NCBI GenBank assembly: GCA_947484275.1
Contig: CANKOY010000020.1
Location: 1-56,307 of the forward strand
DNA length: 56,307 bases
DNA from: Planctomycetota bacterium
Lineage (GTDB): Bacteria > Planctomycetota > UBA1135 > GCA-002686595
Reading direction: 5' to 3'
In this document: positions 7,621 through 17,871 of the stretch, one piece after another
Layout: each line of letters begins with the position of its first letter
Numbering within the stretch: position 1 is the stretch's first letter
Translations under genes and position numbers: made by a program
The notes under the pieces: model-generated
The model's database searches: none
What the model saw: the letters and a program-made list of their open reading frames with translations, nothing else
Told to the model about the DNA's origin: nothing

Positions 7621-10600
7621 CTACTTGACCTGATCGATCTGCACGCCGAGGCGTTGGCGGCCGATTTCCTCCACCAGCTTGTCCGCGCGCTGGGACTGAT
7701 TGGCGCGGTTGAAGTCGATCACGTTGCTCAGGTAGGCCTCCTGGGAAAGCTGCTCGACCGCCTTCTCCTGCTGCTTCCGTATGCCGCCCGAGGGCTGGAC
7801 ATCGCCCAGTACGGTCGTTCCGCGATAGAAGGCGTAACGATCGCCGCTGGCGCGGGCGATGATCGTCGCCTGCCCCAGAACCTGGTCGAGCGAGACCATG
7901 CCGCGCAGGTCGCTCTTCATGCGTTGAATTTTCTTGTTGGCGGATCCAACCACGCGCACGTCAACGTCGCGCACGTAAGAGCCGCTGCGGCCGTCGACGA
8001 CTTGCACGCGCACGCCACCGCGCTCCGCATCCTCGGTCACGTCGAGCTCCAATTCCGTCACCAGAATCAAGCCCGATGCGAACAACTCGCCGCCGCGGGC
8101 GATCACGAGGTAGGCGCCGGTCTTCGGCAGGGCGAGCTCGAGCTTCTGCTCGTTCTCGCGCAAGCCCTTGGCGCCGTCGAGCTTCATCGTGCGCGCCAAC
8201 TCGGGCGCGATCCCCGAGAGATCCACTTGGGCCACTTTTGACAGACTGCCTTCGCGCAGGTAGAGCGTCATCAGATCGACCGGATACACGGCCAACTCCA
8301 CCTCCGCGACGTTCTTCGAGCGCAGCGCCAAACGCGCGGTTTCCCCAGGCTTGACGCGCGTCACTTCATCCATCGACAGCGTGCGCGCGCGCAATTCGCC
8401 GAGGGCCGCCTTGGCGTCGGCGAAACTCAGCTCCACCTTCGCGTAGTACTCCGCCGCGCGCTCTACCTCGCGCCGCGCATGGTGGATTTGGGCCAGGATG
8501 TATTGGGCCAGCTCGCGGTTCTTCGAGGGCCGTTCGATGCCACGCGCGTCCTTGTACACCGAGGTTGCGACTCTCTCGCACACGCGCAGGGCCTCTTCAT
8601 CGTTCCCCAGGTACCACTCGGCCACGGCGCGCGAGTACAAAAACGCGTCGGCAAACTCGGGGCTGGTGAAGCGCGCCGCGAAATTCTGGGCCAAGGTGGA
8701 GGCCGTTGTGTAGTCCTCCAGGCCCAGGTGCGCGGCGATCAAGTTCAGCGCCGCTTCCGGCGCCTGGGGATCGCGCGGGTACAGGCACAGGAACCACTGC
8801 AACAGGCGCGTGCCCTCCAAGTGCAGACTGGCCCGCGTGCGAGCGTCGCGAACGAGACTCTTGTCCTCGGCGGCCTTGGGCGCCTTGGTCAGGAGTTTGT
8901 CCGACAGGGCGAGCCAGGTTTCGAGCACCGCGGGCGCGTCGGGATACTCGCGCCACAGATTCGCGAGCAGCGTCAGGGCCTGGGATGCGTCGCCCTGTGT
9001 CTCCAGGGCGCCGGCGACTTTCAAGTCCACGCCGAAGGTCTGCTCGATGCTGGCGCGCAGAATTGAAAGGGCGCGCTCGTGCTCGTCGATCGTCGAGTAG
9101 GACTTCGCGACCGCCAAGATCTTGTCGAAGGGGATCACCAGGTCGCGCCGTTTTTCGCGCAGCACCTCGAACCAGCGCACGACTTCGCGCGCGTCGGATC
9201 TATCGAGGGCCATGAAGAACAGCGCGCCGGCGGCCTGCTGCAGCGGAGCCTGTGAATTTTCGTCGTTCAGTTCGCTTTCGAAGCCCGCCATGAGCTGCGA
9301 CAGCGATTCGCGGGCGCGCTCAGAGTCGCCAGCGTTCCAGGCGGCCATGCCCAGGCCGTACATTTCGTCGGGCGTGGCGCGGTACTCGTCGGGCAGCTTG
9401 CCACCCGAAGGCAACACAGTGAACTCGCTCGCCTTGCCGATCGAGATCAGCGACGGATCGCTGACGCTGCGCAGCACCGCGGGGCCCACGCGATACTTGC
9501 CCGGAATCGCGCCCTCGATCTCGAACCCGACGTTCGCCCAACCGGAATCCGGCGGGATGTACGCCAGAATGCGATCGGGGAGAATTCGCGAGCCCGAGAT
9601 CGAACCGTTCACCGAGCCTGGCCGCACGTGCGTTCCGGCGGGAATCGGGATCTCCATCACGAGCCAGTCGCCGTCATTGGTTTCCCGGCGTGCGCTGTCG
9701 CGGCGGAAGGAAACGAAGGAGAGCGCATTCGTCCCGCGCACCAGATTCTGCACGCGATTGAACCACTGCTCGCGGCGATGGCGCACGACGCCAAAACCCA
9801 CGGACACGGGCTTGCCGCGCCACAGGGGAGCCGGCGCGAGCACCGCGCGCTCGTTCACCGTGAACGGCTGTGCGGCAAGTTCACCGTTTTCACTGGAGAA
9901 GCCGCGCAGGATCGCGCTGTAGTGCGGCGTGCCGCGACCCTTGAGGGCCAGGTCCACGCGCACGCTTCCTCCGTTTGAGGCCTCGAGCGACACGATCAGA
10001 CTGCCGCCCTTGGACAGCTCGAGAACCTGCGGCGCGCCGCCGGCGATCGAGGCTGTGATTTCCAGGCGCTCGGTACTGGGCACGGTCGTGCCTGCGTGAC
10101 GCGCCAGGGCCGCCAGGGCCACGCCGATTGAGCGCGGATCGCTCCAAGGGCGGTGGGCCACGAGGTACTGCACGCCACTCTTCAACTGCTCGGACTTGGG
10201 CGTCGCGCCCTGCAGCGCAAGCACACAGAAGGCGGCGGTGCCAACTTTTGAGCGCGACCAGGGCAGGTTCTTCTCGGTGTTCCAGAAACAACCAAGCTCC
10301 GGGCGAGCCGCGTCGAAGACTCCGCGCGATTCGATCACCCCCGCAATCTCCGCCGCCATGGGCCCGCGCTCCATGGCAATCAGCGCCAGGGCGGTGTGCG
10401 CCAGGGCAGCGTTCGAAAGTTCGTTGCGCATGCGGTGCAAGCGATTGAGCGCGCCGTAGTCGCCGCGGCCCCAGCGCGACAGCGCGTGCTGGATCAAGGC
10501 CTTGCGTTCGTCACTGGGCGTCGAGCGCAACAACTGGTCCAGGGCGGCGATGCCGGTCTCGCTGCACTCCTGCGCCACGGAAATTCCACCGTCGCGCGCG

Positions 10601-13600
10601 TTGGCCAGAGCCAGCATGCACCACACCGTCAAATCGGTGTGCACCTCGGAGTTGTTCCAGGCTCCGTTCCAACCCTGCTCTGGGTCCTGGGCTGCGACAA
10701 CGGCGGCGGTCAAACTCTGCACGCGTTCGCGCACGCGGGCGAAGTCGGGTGAGGAACTGCGGCCGCTGCGCGCAAGTTGCGCGAGCACTTCCGCGGCGCC
10801 GTACAGGTCGGCGGCGATCGACGCGGAGTCGTCGGGCAGTCCGCGGAACAGCGGAACTCGGCCCTGGCCCAGTGCCGCATCAATCAGGATCGCGTCAAGG
10901 CTGGGACCGACGAACAGTTCGAGCGACAAATTCGTGTACTTGCGTCCCGTCGCGAGCGCGAGGTCAAGGCGCATGTCCGACGTGAGCTCGCCGCTTTTCG
11001 CGTCGCTGAATTCCGTGCCCCAGCCAGCGACCTCGAGCGCCGTCGTGTCGCGTAGTTCCTTGCGCGCGCCGCTGATTTCCGCGCTGGCCACGAGGGAAAG
11101 CGAGAGCGTTCCGGGGCCGATGGCGTCCGTCAACTCGGGCATCGCCACTTCCATGGCGCCGGGAGGGACCGTGACTTTGCCCGCGGGCAGAGTCGCTTCG
11201 ACTCCGCCGCCGCGCACGAGCCATTTCAATTCCGCCGCGATCGGCGCGCTGGTGGTGTTGTGCAGGCGCGCGAAGAAACGCGGCTTGTCGCCCTCCATGA
11301 GCGCCTGAGGCGTACGCAGTTCGATGAAGAACGCTGCACGGGTCGTGAAGTACGTCGTGGCGCTCGCGGCCCGCGGATCCTTCGCAGCAGCGCGCGCACT
11401 GACGCGCCAGCGCGCGGAAGTGTCAGGAGCAGAGAACTTCGCGCTGGCCTTGCCCTGGGCGTCGGTGACGATGGCCGCCGACCAGAAGGCGGTGGGGGAG
11501 CGCAGCGACAGGGGATCGGGTCCCCCGGCCGAGTCCTTGTCGGCCCCGCCGCCGCCGAAGGCCCGCTTGCTCTTCGAACCGCCGCGGCGTCCGCCGTATT
11601 GTCCGCCGATGCCGTCGGTAACGCTGGGTTCGTCGGCTTCGGCAATGGTGCTTGTGCCCGGACTCAACACCGGTCTTCCAGCAATACGTCCGAGGCTGTT
11701 GAGCTCGACTGCCAATTCCTCGCGGCTCGCGTCCCACTTGCGATCCTCCAACTCCCGCCGCACCTCAGCCAGCACTTCGCTGGAGACTTCCCAGCTCGCG
11801 CCGCGGTACTTGAACGTCGAACTGGAGTCCGTTCCCACCGCGCTCTGTTGGGCGCGGGGGGGAGGTTGGAACAGCGCTCTCAGGTCCGGCAGGCTCTCGG
11901 GATAGAGCTCGAACAGCGCGTCGTCGACGATGGCGAGCGAGAGCTCCGCGGCTACAGGCTTCCCGAAAGCGTCGCGAACCTCGATGTCGATCGCGCTCTC
12001 CGTGCCAGGGGCCAACGTCTCGCCTCGCGGCGTCAATTTGACCGTGAGTTCGCGCTCCACCGTGAACTCCAACTGCGTGCGGCGGAATTCACCACGGCGC
12101 TGGTGCGCGACCGAAAGCACGAAACCGGGCGACACGACATCGGCCACGGGAAAATCGATCGTGTTCGAGCCCGGCGTCAATTTCATCCAGCGCCAATCGA
12201 CGACGCGGCCCACCTCGAACGTCAAGAGCGCGAGTCCGCCCTGCTTGCGTTCGAGCACCGCCACCGAACCTGTGCCGCCGACCTTCAACGTGTCCGCGTC
12301 GGCCAGCATGCGCAAAGTGAGTTCGTCGTCATCGCCGACGATCTCGACTTCCTTTTGCGCCTCGATCGGATTGCCGAAGCGATCCGTGGCGCTCAGTCGC
12401 AGCACGTACCGTCCGCTCTTGGCCAGCTTGAGCACACCGGTGCCATCGCCCGCCGCATTCGTCGACACGTCGACTTCGGAGACCGCAGTGAACGTGCGTC
12501 CGATCCCCGGTCGCATCGTGATCCGTTGGGCGGCGAGCTTTGCGGTCTTCGCCAGGCCGGCGAGGTCGGGGCCGTGGGCGCGCACGCGCACTGTGAGTGG
12601 GCTGTCGATTCCGTAGGTGTCGCGTGCGGTGCGCAATTCCAAGGAATACTCGCGCAGGGCGAGCCAGGCGCGCGCTGTGTTCGTCAGGGGCTCGTCGCTG
12701 AGGGTCGCGCTCAACTCCAGCATTTGTTCCTGGGCGAGTTCGCGCGTGGGGAAGCTCACCCGCGCGCGGCCCTGGGCGTCGGTGCGACCTTCGCTGACGC
12801 GGCCGTCGGGCAGGCGAAACGCCAGGGGCGCGTCGGCCACGGGCCCGCCGTGGGAGTAGCGCGCGTCGATCAACGCGACCGCGTCTTCACCGCGGTAGTA
12901 GACCGAGCGCTCGAAGGCGACGTCGAGTGAGACGTGCACCAACTGAAATTGAGCGACTGTGAAGCCAGCGTTGACCGTGGTGGTTTCATCGAGAGCCAGG
13001 GTCATCGACCAGCCGCCCAAGCTGCTGGCGGCGGGCAACTCAAAGTCCCCGCCGAGCGTCCCGTATTCCGAGAGTGCGAGTGTCTCGCTCGCCACCAGGC
13101 GCCCGCGCGAATCGTTGATGCGCCAATCGAGTTTGCGCCCGGGCTCCACAATGAACTGCCCGTCCTTGGCACCGCGCACGATCGCGCGCCAATGGACGGT
13201 TTCGCCGGGGCGATAGGCCGGGCGCTCGGTGTACAGGGTGGCGCGCGGCGACAGCGTGGGCACGGACTGCACGGGGAAATCGACGCCGCTGGAGGCCCAG
13301 TGGCCGTCGCCCATGGCGAGCACGCTGACGTGACCCTGGCTGGAGCGCGGCTCCAAGGCGAAGCGCACGAAACCGCGCGCGTCGGTGGTGCCCTCGAGGA
13401 CCACGGGCGACGCGCTGCCCCGTCGCTCGCCCAGCGCGGCGAGAACGCGCACGCCCGAGGCCGGCTCACTGCGCGCCATGTTCTGGACGAACACAAGGGT
13501 CTCGTCGGGCGTGGACTTGACGATCATGTCCAGATCGGTGCGCAGGCACAGGGCGCTCGCGCGCAGTTTTTCCGAACTGACCGCGATCACCCAGGCGCCA

Positions 13601-15528
13601 GGCCCTTTCACGTCGATGTCGAAGGCCTGCTCGATCGATTTGTAGCGCGCGTATTCCGCCACGGGCAACTCGAACTTCTGCTGCGCCGTGATCAGGTCGA
13701 GATCGAGGCTCTCGACATTCGCGTGGGTCAAGTTCTTGCGGTAGTAGGCCTCTAGGTCCAGGCGCCAGACTTCAACCGTGAGCTTCTCAACGTTGCGCAA
13801 GTCAAGCCTCGCGCGCACGGCCTCGCTGCCCAGCACTGCGCTTTCGACGGAGAGCGAAAGCGCCGGCTCGGTCATGGCCAGGAGCGCGGCGCGCGCCGAT
13901 CCCGCCGAAGGCGTCGATTCGCAGGACTTGTACGCGGCGATGGCGCCGTCGAAGTCGTTGAACTCCGTCTCGAGCACGAAGCCGATGCGCATGCGCGCGC
14001 GGCCGACCCAATCCTGCTGTTTGTCCGCGTACTTGGCTTCCAATTCGCGCCATGCGGCGATCGCGGCGCGCCAACGGGCGGGGCGTTCGGGCTCGGGCGT
14101 GGTTTCTTTCGCGGCGACGCTCGCGTCCAACTCGCCGATGTCGTACAGAATTTTCGCCGCTTCCGGATCGAGCGGGTGACGCGTGAGGTATTCCGTCCAA
14201 CTCTGCTTCGCTGCGTCGTATTCCTCGCGATCCCGGAGCGTCTTGCCGACGGAGTACTCGCTCTGCAGGATTCGCTGTTGCGCCTCGCCCCAGTCGGATC
14301 CGGAAGGGTGGCCCAGGGTGTAGGCCACGAAAGCGGCGCGCGCTTCTTCGTGGCGATCATCGCTGGTGAACGTCAGTCCCTTGACGTACAGGGCGCGCGC
14401 TGCGATCTGCGCGGCTTCCTTGGCCGCTTCGGCGTCCTTCGGCGCAGGCAGGGCGAGGATCGCGTCGAACACGGCCCGTGCATCCTCCGCACGACCCTCG
14501 GCCACAAGTCCTTCGCCAAGTTCCAAACGTGCACGCGGCGTGCGAGCGTGGGTGGGAAAGCGTTCGACAAAGCGCGCCAAGGCCGCGACTCCCAGGGAGC
14601 GGTTGCCCGCCGACCCGAACCAGGCCCCGGCCATGGCGTACTGAGCTTCGCCGTCCAGATTGAGCACCTCGCGCAGTTTCTCCGCGCTCAATGCGCGCAG
14701 CGCGCCGCCGAGCTTGCCCTCGCCTGCACCGGCCAGCCGCAGTTCCGCGGATAGATCCTCGAGGGTCCGCCGAGCTCCCGCGTGATCTCCGAGTTTGAGC
14801 TGCGCGCGGGAAAGGGTGAGCCTGGCTGTGAAAATCCAAAGGGGTGAGCCACTCGCCGCCCGGGCCGTGCCCGCGGGATCGAAGGCAGTCAGGTACCCCA
14901 CATGGGCAGAGAGGGACTGCGTCCAGTCCTGCGCGGCCTCGAAGCACTGGGCTCGGCGGTAGGCAGCACGTTCCCTCAGGCTGTCGGGCGCCGCCAGTTC
15001 CAGGACGCGCGCGAAGAGATCCGCCGCGCGCAGGTAGTCGGGCTTGCCGGAGGGCGAATTGGGCGGCGCTGCCAGTTCTTCGGCGAAGCGCAGGTAAATC
15101 TGCGCCAACTCACCTTGGCGCTCGGGTCCGGAGAGCCGCAGGGCCTGGGCTTCGTAAATCGATGCCGCTTCCTCGAAGCGCCGGTCCAGTCGCAGTAGAT
15201 CCGCCCGCAGGAAGGCCGACTTGTGGATCCAGGGCGACTTCGGCGCCGTGCGCGCCAGCTGATCCAGTGCCTCCAGGGCCTGGGCGCGGCGCTCGGCTTG
15301 GGCCAGGCACACTGCGCGCAGGTACAGCATCGCGTCCGCGCTCTTGGGGTCGTCGATCGCCGCCTTGTCCAGGGCCGCGAGGGCCGGATCCGTCTCGCCG
15401 CGCAGCAGGGCCTCGCGCGCGGCCAGGGGAACGCCAGGCAATTTCGTCCCGTCGGCCGGAGGCGCGGTCGGCAGCAAGAGCAGGATCAGGGAGAAGAGCG
15501 CGGCGAGTTCGGGGCGAGTTTTCATCAT
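7621..15528 (-). CDS. Giant secreted macroglobulin-like (A2M/MG) protein with TPR regions
   Basis: 2635 aa with a good GAAGGA ribosome site before ATGATG. A Sec-type signal peptide covers about residues 1-26. Residues 30-540 are TPR-like. Residues ~560-1290 hold macroglobulin (MG) beta-domains, including the YTERPAYRPGETVHWRA signature. A Gly/Lys/Arg-rich insert lies at about 1303-1336. The A2M domain starts at SPTAFWSAAIVTDAQGKAS (about 1340). An alpha-alpha toroid like the thioester domain covers about 1550-1850 (GWNGAWNNSEVHTDLTVWC). Further MG and TPR regions reach the C-terminus. No CxEQ thioester is present, so covalent protease trapping of the classic kind is excluded. The closest known types are the bacterial thioester-less macroglobulins (YfaS/MagD-like). 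It heads an operon with the sugar kinase and acyltransferase, implying a periplasmic envelope role. Confidence 0.9.
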   Translation of the reverse strand: MMKTRPELAALFSLILLLLPTAPPADGTKLPGVPLAAREALLRGETDPALAALDKAAIDDPKSADAMLYLRAVCLAQAERRAQALEALDQLARTAPKSPWIHKSAFLRADLLRLDRRFEEAASIYEAQALRLSGPERQGELAQIYLRFAEELAAPPNSPSGKPDYLRAADLFARVLELAAPDSLRERAAYRRAQCFEAAQDWTQSLSAHVGYLTAFDPAGTARAASGSPLWIFTARLTLSRAQLKLGDHAGARRTLEDLSAELRLAGAGEGKLGGALRALSAEKLREVLNLDGEAQYAMAGAWFGSAGNRSLGVAALARFVERFPTHARTPRARLELGEGLVAEGRAEDARAVFDAILALPAPKDAEAAKEAAQIAARALYVKGLTFTSDDRHEEARAAFVAYTLGHPSGSDWGEAQQRILQSEYSVGKTLRDREEYDAAKQSWTEYLTRHPLDPEAAKILYDIGELDASVAAKETTPEPERPARWRAAIAAWRELEAKYADKQQDWVGRARMRIGFVLETEFNDFDGAIAAYKSCESTPSAGSARAALLAMTEPALSLSVESAVLGSEAVRARLDLRNVEKLTVEVWRLDLEAYYRKNLTHANVESLDLDLITAQQKFELPVAEYARYKSIEQAFDIDVKGPGAWVIAVSSEKLRASALCLRTDLDMIVKSTPDETLVFVQNMARSEPASGVRVLAALGERRGSASPVVLEGTTDARGFVRFALEPRSSQGHVSVLAMGDGHWASSGVDFPVQSVPTLSPRATLYTERPAYRPGETVHWRAIVRGAKDGQFIVEPGRKLDWRINDSRGRLVASETLALSEYGTLGGDFELPAASSLGGWSMTLALDETTTVNAGFTVAQFQLVHVSLDVAFERSVYYRGEDAVALIDARYSHGGPVADAPLAFRLPDGRVSEGRTDAQGRARVSFPTRELAQEQMLELSATLSDEPLTNTARAWLALREYSLELRTARDTYGIDSPLTVRVRAHGPDLAGLAKTAKLAAQRITMRPGIGRTFTAVSEVDVSTNAAGDGTGVLKLAKSGRYVLRLSATDRFGNPIEAQKEVEIVGDDDELTLRMLADADTLKVGGTGSVAVLERKQGGLALLTFEVGRVVDWRWMKLTPGSNTIDFPVADVVSPGFVLSVAHQRRGEFRRTQLEFTVERELTVKLTPRGETLAPGTESAIDIEVRDAFGKPVAAELSLAIVDDALFELYPESLPDLRALFQPPPRAQQSAVGTDSSSTFKYRGASWEVSSEVLAEVRRELEDRKWDASREELAVELNSLGRIAGRPVLSPGTSTIAEADEPSVTDGIGGQYGGRRGGSKSKRAFGGGGADKDSAGGPDPLSLRSPTAFWSAAIVTDAQGKASAKFSAPDTSARWRVSARAAAKDPRAASATTYFTTRAAFFIELRTPQALMEGDKPRFFARLHNTTSAPIAAELKWLVRGGGVEATLPAGKVTVPPGAMEVAMPELTDAIGPGTLSLSLVASAEISGARKELRDTTALEVAGWGTEFSDAKSGELTSDMRLDLALATGRKYTNLSLELFVGPSLDAILIDAALGQGRVPLFRGLPDDSASIAADLYGAAEVLAQLARSGRSSSPDFARVRERVQSLTAAVVAAQDPEQGWNGAWNNSEVHTDLTVWCMLALANARDGGISVAQECSETGIAALDQLLRSTPSDERKALIQHALSRWGRGDYGALNRLHRMRNELSNAALAHTALALIAMERGPMAAEIAGVIESRGVFDAARPELGCFWNTEKNLPWSRSKVGTAAFCVLALQGATPKSEQLKSGVQYLVAHRPWSDPRSIGVALAALARHAGTTVPSTERLEITASIAGGAPQVLELSKGGSLIVSLEASNGGSVRVDLALKGRGTPHYSAILRGFSSENGELAAQPFTVNERAVLAPAPLWRGKPVSVGFGVVRHRREQWFNRVQNLVRGTNALSFVSFRRDSARRETNDGDWLVMEIPIPAGTHVRPGSVNGSISGSRILPDRILAYIPPDSGWANVGFEIEGAIPGKYRVGPAVLRSVSDPSLISIGKASEFTVLPSGGKLPDEYRATPDEMYGLGMAAWNAGDSERARESLSQLMAGFESELNDENSQAPLQQAAGALFFMALDRSDAREVVRWFEVLREKRRDLVIPFDKILAVAKSYSTIDEHERALSILRASIEQTFGVDLKVAGALETQGDASQALTLLANLWREYPDAPAVLETWLALSDKLLTKAPKAAEDKSLVRDARTRASLHLEGTRLLQWFLCLYPRDPQAPEAALNLIAAHLGLEDYTTASTLAQNFAARFTSPEFADAFLYSRAVAEWYLGNDEEALRVCERVATSVYKDARGIERPSKNRELAQYILAQIHHARREVERAAEYYAKVELSFADAKAALGELRARTLSMDEVTRVKPGETARLALRSKNVAEVELAVYPVDLMTLYLREGSLSKVAQVDLSGIAPELARTMKLDGAKGLRENEQKLELALPKTGAYLVIARGGELFASGLILVTELELDVTEDAERGGVRVQVVDGRSGSYVRDVDVRVVGSANKKIQRMKSDLRGMVSLDQVLGQATIIARASGDRYAFYRGTTVLGDVQPSGGIRKQQEKAVEQLSQEAYLSNVIDFNRANQSQRADKLVEEIGRQRLGVQIDQVK

Positions 15529-15652
15529 GCGTTCCTTCGGGAGCGATTCGGAGGCAGCAGACCGTCAACGGGCTAGGGCCTGGAACGTTCAACGTCACGG
15601 CGCGCGCGCTGCTTGGGGCGCTCAGGCGCCGGGGTCACTAGACTACCGCCGC

Positions 15653-16759
15653 GTGACGCTCTTCCTCTATGTCCTTCGGCTCCTGTGCGCGGCCGTCGTC
15701 ATTTCCGCCGGAGGGCTGTTCCTGATCGCGATCCCTGGAATCGTCGTCAGCGCCGTGCACCGCCTCGGCGGCGTGAACATCTCGGATCTGATGGGGTTCT
15801 TGCCCATCGTGCTGACAGGCCTTGTGCCCTACTTGTTGCCCATTGGGTTCTTGCTGGCACTGGTCGCGACATACGGTCGGCTGGCGGCGGACAACGAGTG
15901 GACCGCCATCAACATGGCGGGAATCCACCCGTTGCGCATGGTCTGGCCCGCGGTGGTGGTCGCGCTCGTACTGGGCGGCGCATCGCATTGGCTTTCGACC
16001 GAGGTCTCGCCGAGCATTTCGCTGAAGGAGCGCGAATACGCGCGCGACATTCTGCTCAACAGCTTCCGCGACATGAGCCCGGGGCGCACGGAGATCTCGA
16101 TCTTCAAGGATTTCTACCTCTCGGCCCAGTCGCGCGATCCCGACAGCAACATCTTTCGCGACGTGACGATCCACGTGCCGGCCCAGGCGCGCTCCAAGCA
16201 GACCGCGAATGCCACGGCCGGAGACTTCGCCGGGCGCACGATCCTGGCCGACGTGGCGGAATTCTCCTTCCCCGGCGACAGCATTCGCGTCGACCTCACG
16301 CGGCCGCGGTCGGCGGATGAGGGCTCCGATCTCCAGGTGGAACAGTCCTGGCTCGAAGTGGACGTCGACGAGCTCCTGCAGATCAAGCCAAAAAATCGGC
16401 GCGAGTGGCGCTACCAGACCAGCGGCAAACTCCGCCGCATGCTCCTCGCCGGTGAAGTGCCCGAGGAACAGGTGCGCGCGGCGACGTACGAGTTTCACCG
16501 GCGCAACGCGATGACCTCGACGTACTTGATGTTCATCCTGCTCGGCGTTCCCACCGGCCTCTTGCTGCGGCGCGGAACTCAACTTGGGGCACTGGCGGCC
16601 GCAGTCGGGTACGCGATGACCTACTACCTGCTCTCGATCCGCCTGGGCAAGGCACTGACGGGCTGGGGCGTGGTCCCGCCAGCTGTCGGCGCCTGGGCTA
16701 CTCCGGCTCTGGGCTCCGTGGCCGGCCTTTGGTTGTGTTGGAGGGCTTTCCGTCGATGA
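15653..16759 (+). CDS. LptF/LptG-family LPS export permease (first of pair)
   Basis: 368 aa from GTG at 15653. The frame is open further upstream, but homology-like sequence starts at TLFLYVLRLLCAAVV, so the later start is preferred even though no clear ribosome site precedes it. The layout is typical YjgP/YjgQ: membrane helices at about 5-30, 45-75 and 95-115, a large periplasmic jellyroll-type domain (120-270) and three helices at the C-terminus (TYLMFILLGVPTGLLLRRG). LptF and LptG pair with LptB to extract LPS from the inner membrane and pass it to LptC/A/D. The stop overlaps the start of the next permease (ATGA), as expected for subunits made in equal amount. Which of the two is F and which is G cannot be settled. 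It is divergent from the macroglobulin-like operon, with 124 nt between start codons. Confidence 0.88.
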   Translation: MTLFLYVLRLLCAAVVISAGGLFLIAIPGIVVSAVHRLGGVNISDLMGFLPIVLTGLVPYLLPIGFLLALVATYGRLAADNEWTAINMAGIHPLRMVWPAVVVALVLGGASHWLSTEVSPSISLKEREYARDILLNSFRDMSPGRTEISIFKDFYLSAQSRDPDSNIFRDVTIHVPAQARSKQTANATAGDFAGRTILADVAEFSFPGDSIRVDLTRPRSADEGSDLQVEQSWLEVDVDELLQIKPKNRREWRYQTSGKLRRMLLAGEVPEEQVRAATYEFHRRNAMTSTYLMFILLGVPTGLLLRRGTQLGALAAAVGYAMTYYLLSIRLGKALTGWGVVPPAVGAWATPALGSVAGLWLCWRAFRR

Positions 16760-17871
16760 GGCTCGGAAATCTGCGCGTCTTTGGCCGCTTGGATCGCTAT
16801 GTCGGTGCTCTGTTCATTTCGGCCTACGCCACTGCATTCCTCTTGGTGGTCGGCCTGCGCGTGGTGATCGACGTCGCCACCAATCTCTCATTCTTCGAAG
16901 CGGGCGAAGACGGCCAGGGCGCATCGATTTCGATGCTCGCGGAGTACTACGCGCTCAACACGCCGTTCATGTTTGCCCAGGTTTCTCCGTTCGTCACGGT
17001 GGTCGCCGCGATGTTCACGGTCTCGCGTCTGGTGAAGAAAAACGAGTTCTCCGCCGGCCTTTCCGCCGGCGTAAGCGCCCAGCGCCTGCTGGCCAGCGTG
17101 TTCATCGGCGCGCTCTTGGCCACCGGGGCGACCTTTGCGATCCGCGAATACGCAACCTTGAAGATCGGCGCGCGCTGCGACGCGCTGTTCGACCGGATGT
17201 ACAAGCACCGCGACGAAGCCGTGCTCAAGAACTTCTTCTTCCGAGACATTGCGGGAAACGTCGTGCGCCTCAACGAATACCGCGCCGGCAACCTGGAAGG
17301 AAAAGTGCCAGAGGGGGACGGACTCGCGGCCACGCTGACTCGCGGCGGCAACCTAGTGCGCGTGCTCGCCGAGCACTTCACCTGGGTGAATTTGGGCCCG
17401 CGCCGCGGCTGGAAACTGGAGGGAGGCAGCGTGCGACTGGTGGGCGACGCCAGCAGCGTTCAGAAGATCGATTGGCTCGATGTCGTGGACTTCACGCCCA
17501 GCGACGTGCTGACCGCGGCCAAGGCGCGCGTTCGGCCGCTGGAACTCTCCTTCAGCCAGGTGCTCGACATGTCCAGGCGCGATCCGGACAACACCAGCTA
17601 CCAGACGCTGCTGCAATACCTGTTGACCTTTCCCATGGCGAACATCGTGCTGGTCCTGTGCGCGATCCCATTCCTGGTGGGGCGCGAGCGGGGCAAGGCG
17701 GGGGAGGCGGTGACCGGGGGCCTGCTTCTGTGCGTCGCGTTCTTCTGCATCGACTTCGTCAGCAGGTCCATGGGCATGTCGGGCGACCTCTCGCCCCTGA
17801 TTTCGGCGTGGTTGCCTGTTCTGATCTTCGGGGCTTTGGGCATCAGCCTGACGCACTTCATGCGCACCTGA
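16756..17871 (+). CDS. LptF/LptG-family LPS export permease (second of pair)
   Basis: 371 aa from ATG at 16756, overlapping the preceding permease stop by 4 nt (ATGA). The N-terminal helix (YVGALFISAYATAFLLVVGL) and the coupling-helix region (SPFVTVVAAMFTVSRLVKKNEFSAGLSAGVS) are very typical of YjgP/YjgQ proteins. A periplasmic domain (about 130-265) and three C-terminal helices (FPMANIVLVLCAIPFLVGRERGK onward) follow. With its partner it forms the membrane part of the LPS-extracting ABC transporter; the ATPase LptB is not in this window. Nearby acyltransferase, Kdo-kinase-like and heptosyltransferase-like genes support a real LPS pathway. The ORF has an earlier ATG nine codons upstream inside the previous gene, which I consider less likely. 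Confidence 0.88.
   Translation: MRLGNLRVFGRLDRYVGALFISAYATAFLLVVGLRVVIDVATNLSFFEAGEDGQGASISMLAEYYALNTPFMFAQVSPFVTVVAAMFTVSRLVKKNEFSAGLSAGVSAQRLLASVFIGALLATGATFAIREYATLKIGARCDALFDRMYKHRDEAVLKNFFFRDIAGNVVRLNEYRAGNLEGKVPEGDGLAATLTRGGNLVRVLAEHFTWVNLGPRRGWKLEGGSVRLVGDASSVQKIDWLDVVDFTPSDVLTAAKARVRPLELSFSQVLDMSRRDPDNTSYQTLLQYLLTFPMANIVLVLCAIPFLVGRERGKAGEAVTGGLLLCVAFFCIDFVSRSMGMSGDLSPLISAWLPVLIFGALGISLTHFMRT

Noticed and set aside
11260-12930. 556-codon plus-strand frame inside the macroglobulin-like gene
   Set aside because: Shadow of the minus-strand gene; its composition is Arg/Gln/His-rich with no domain.
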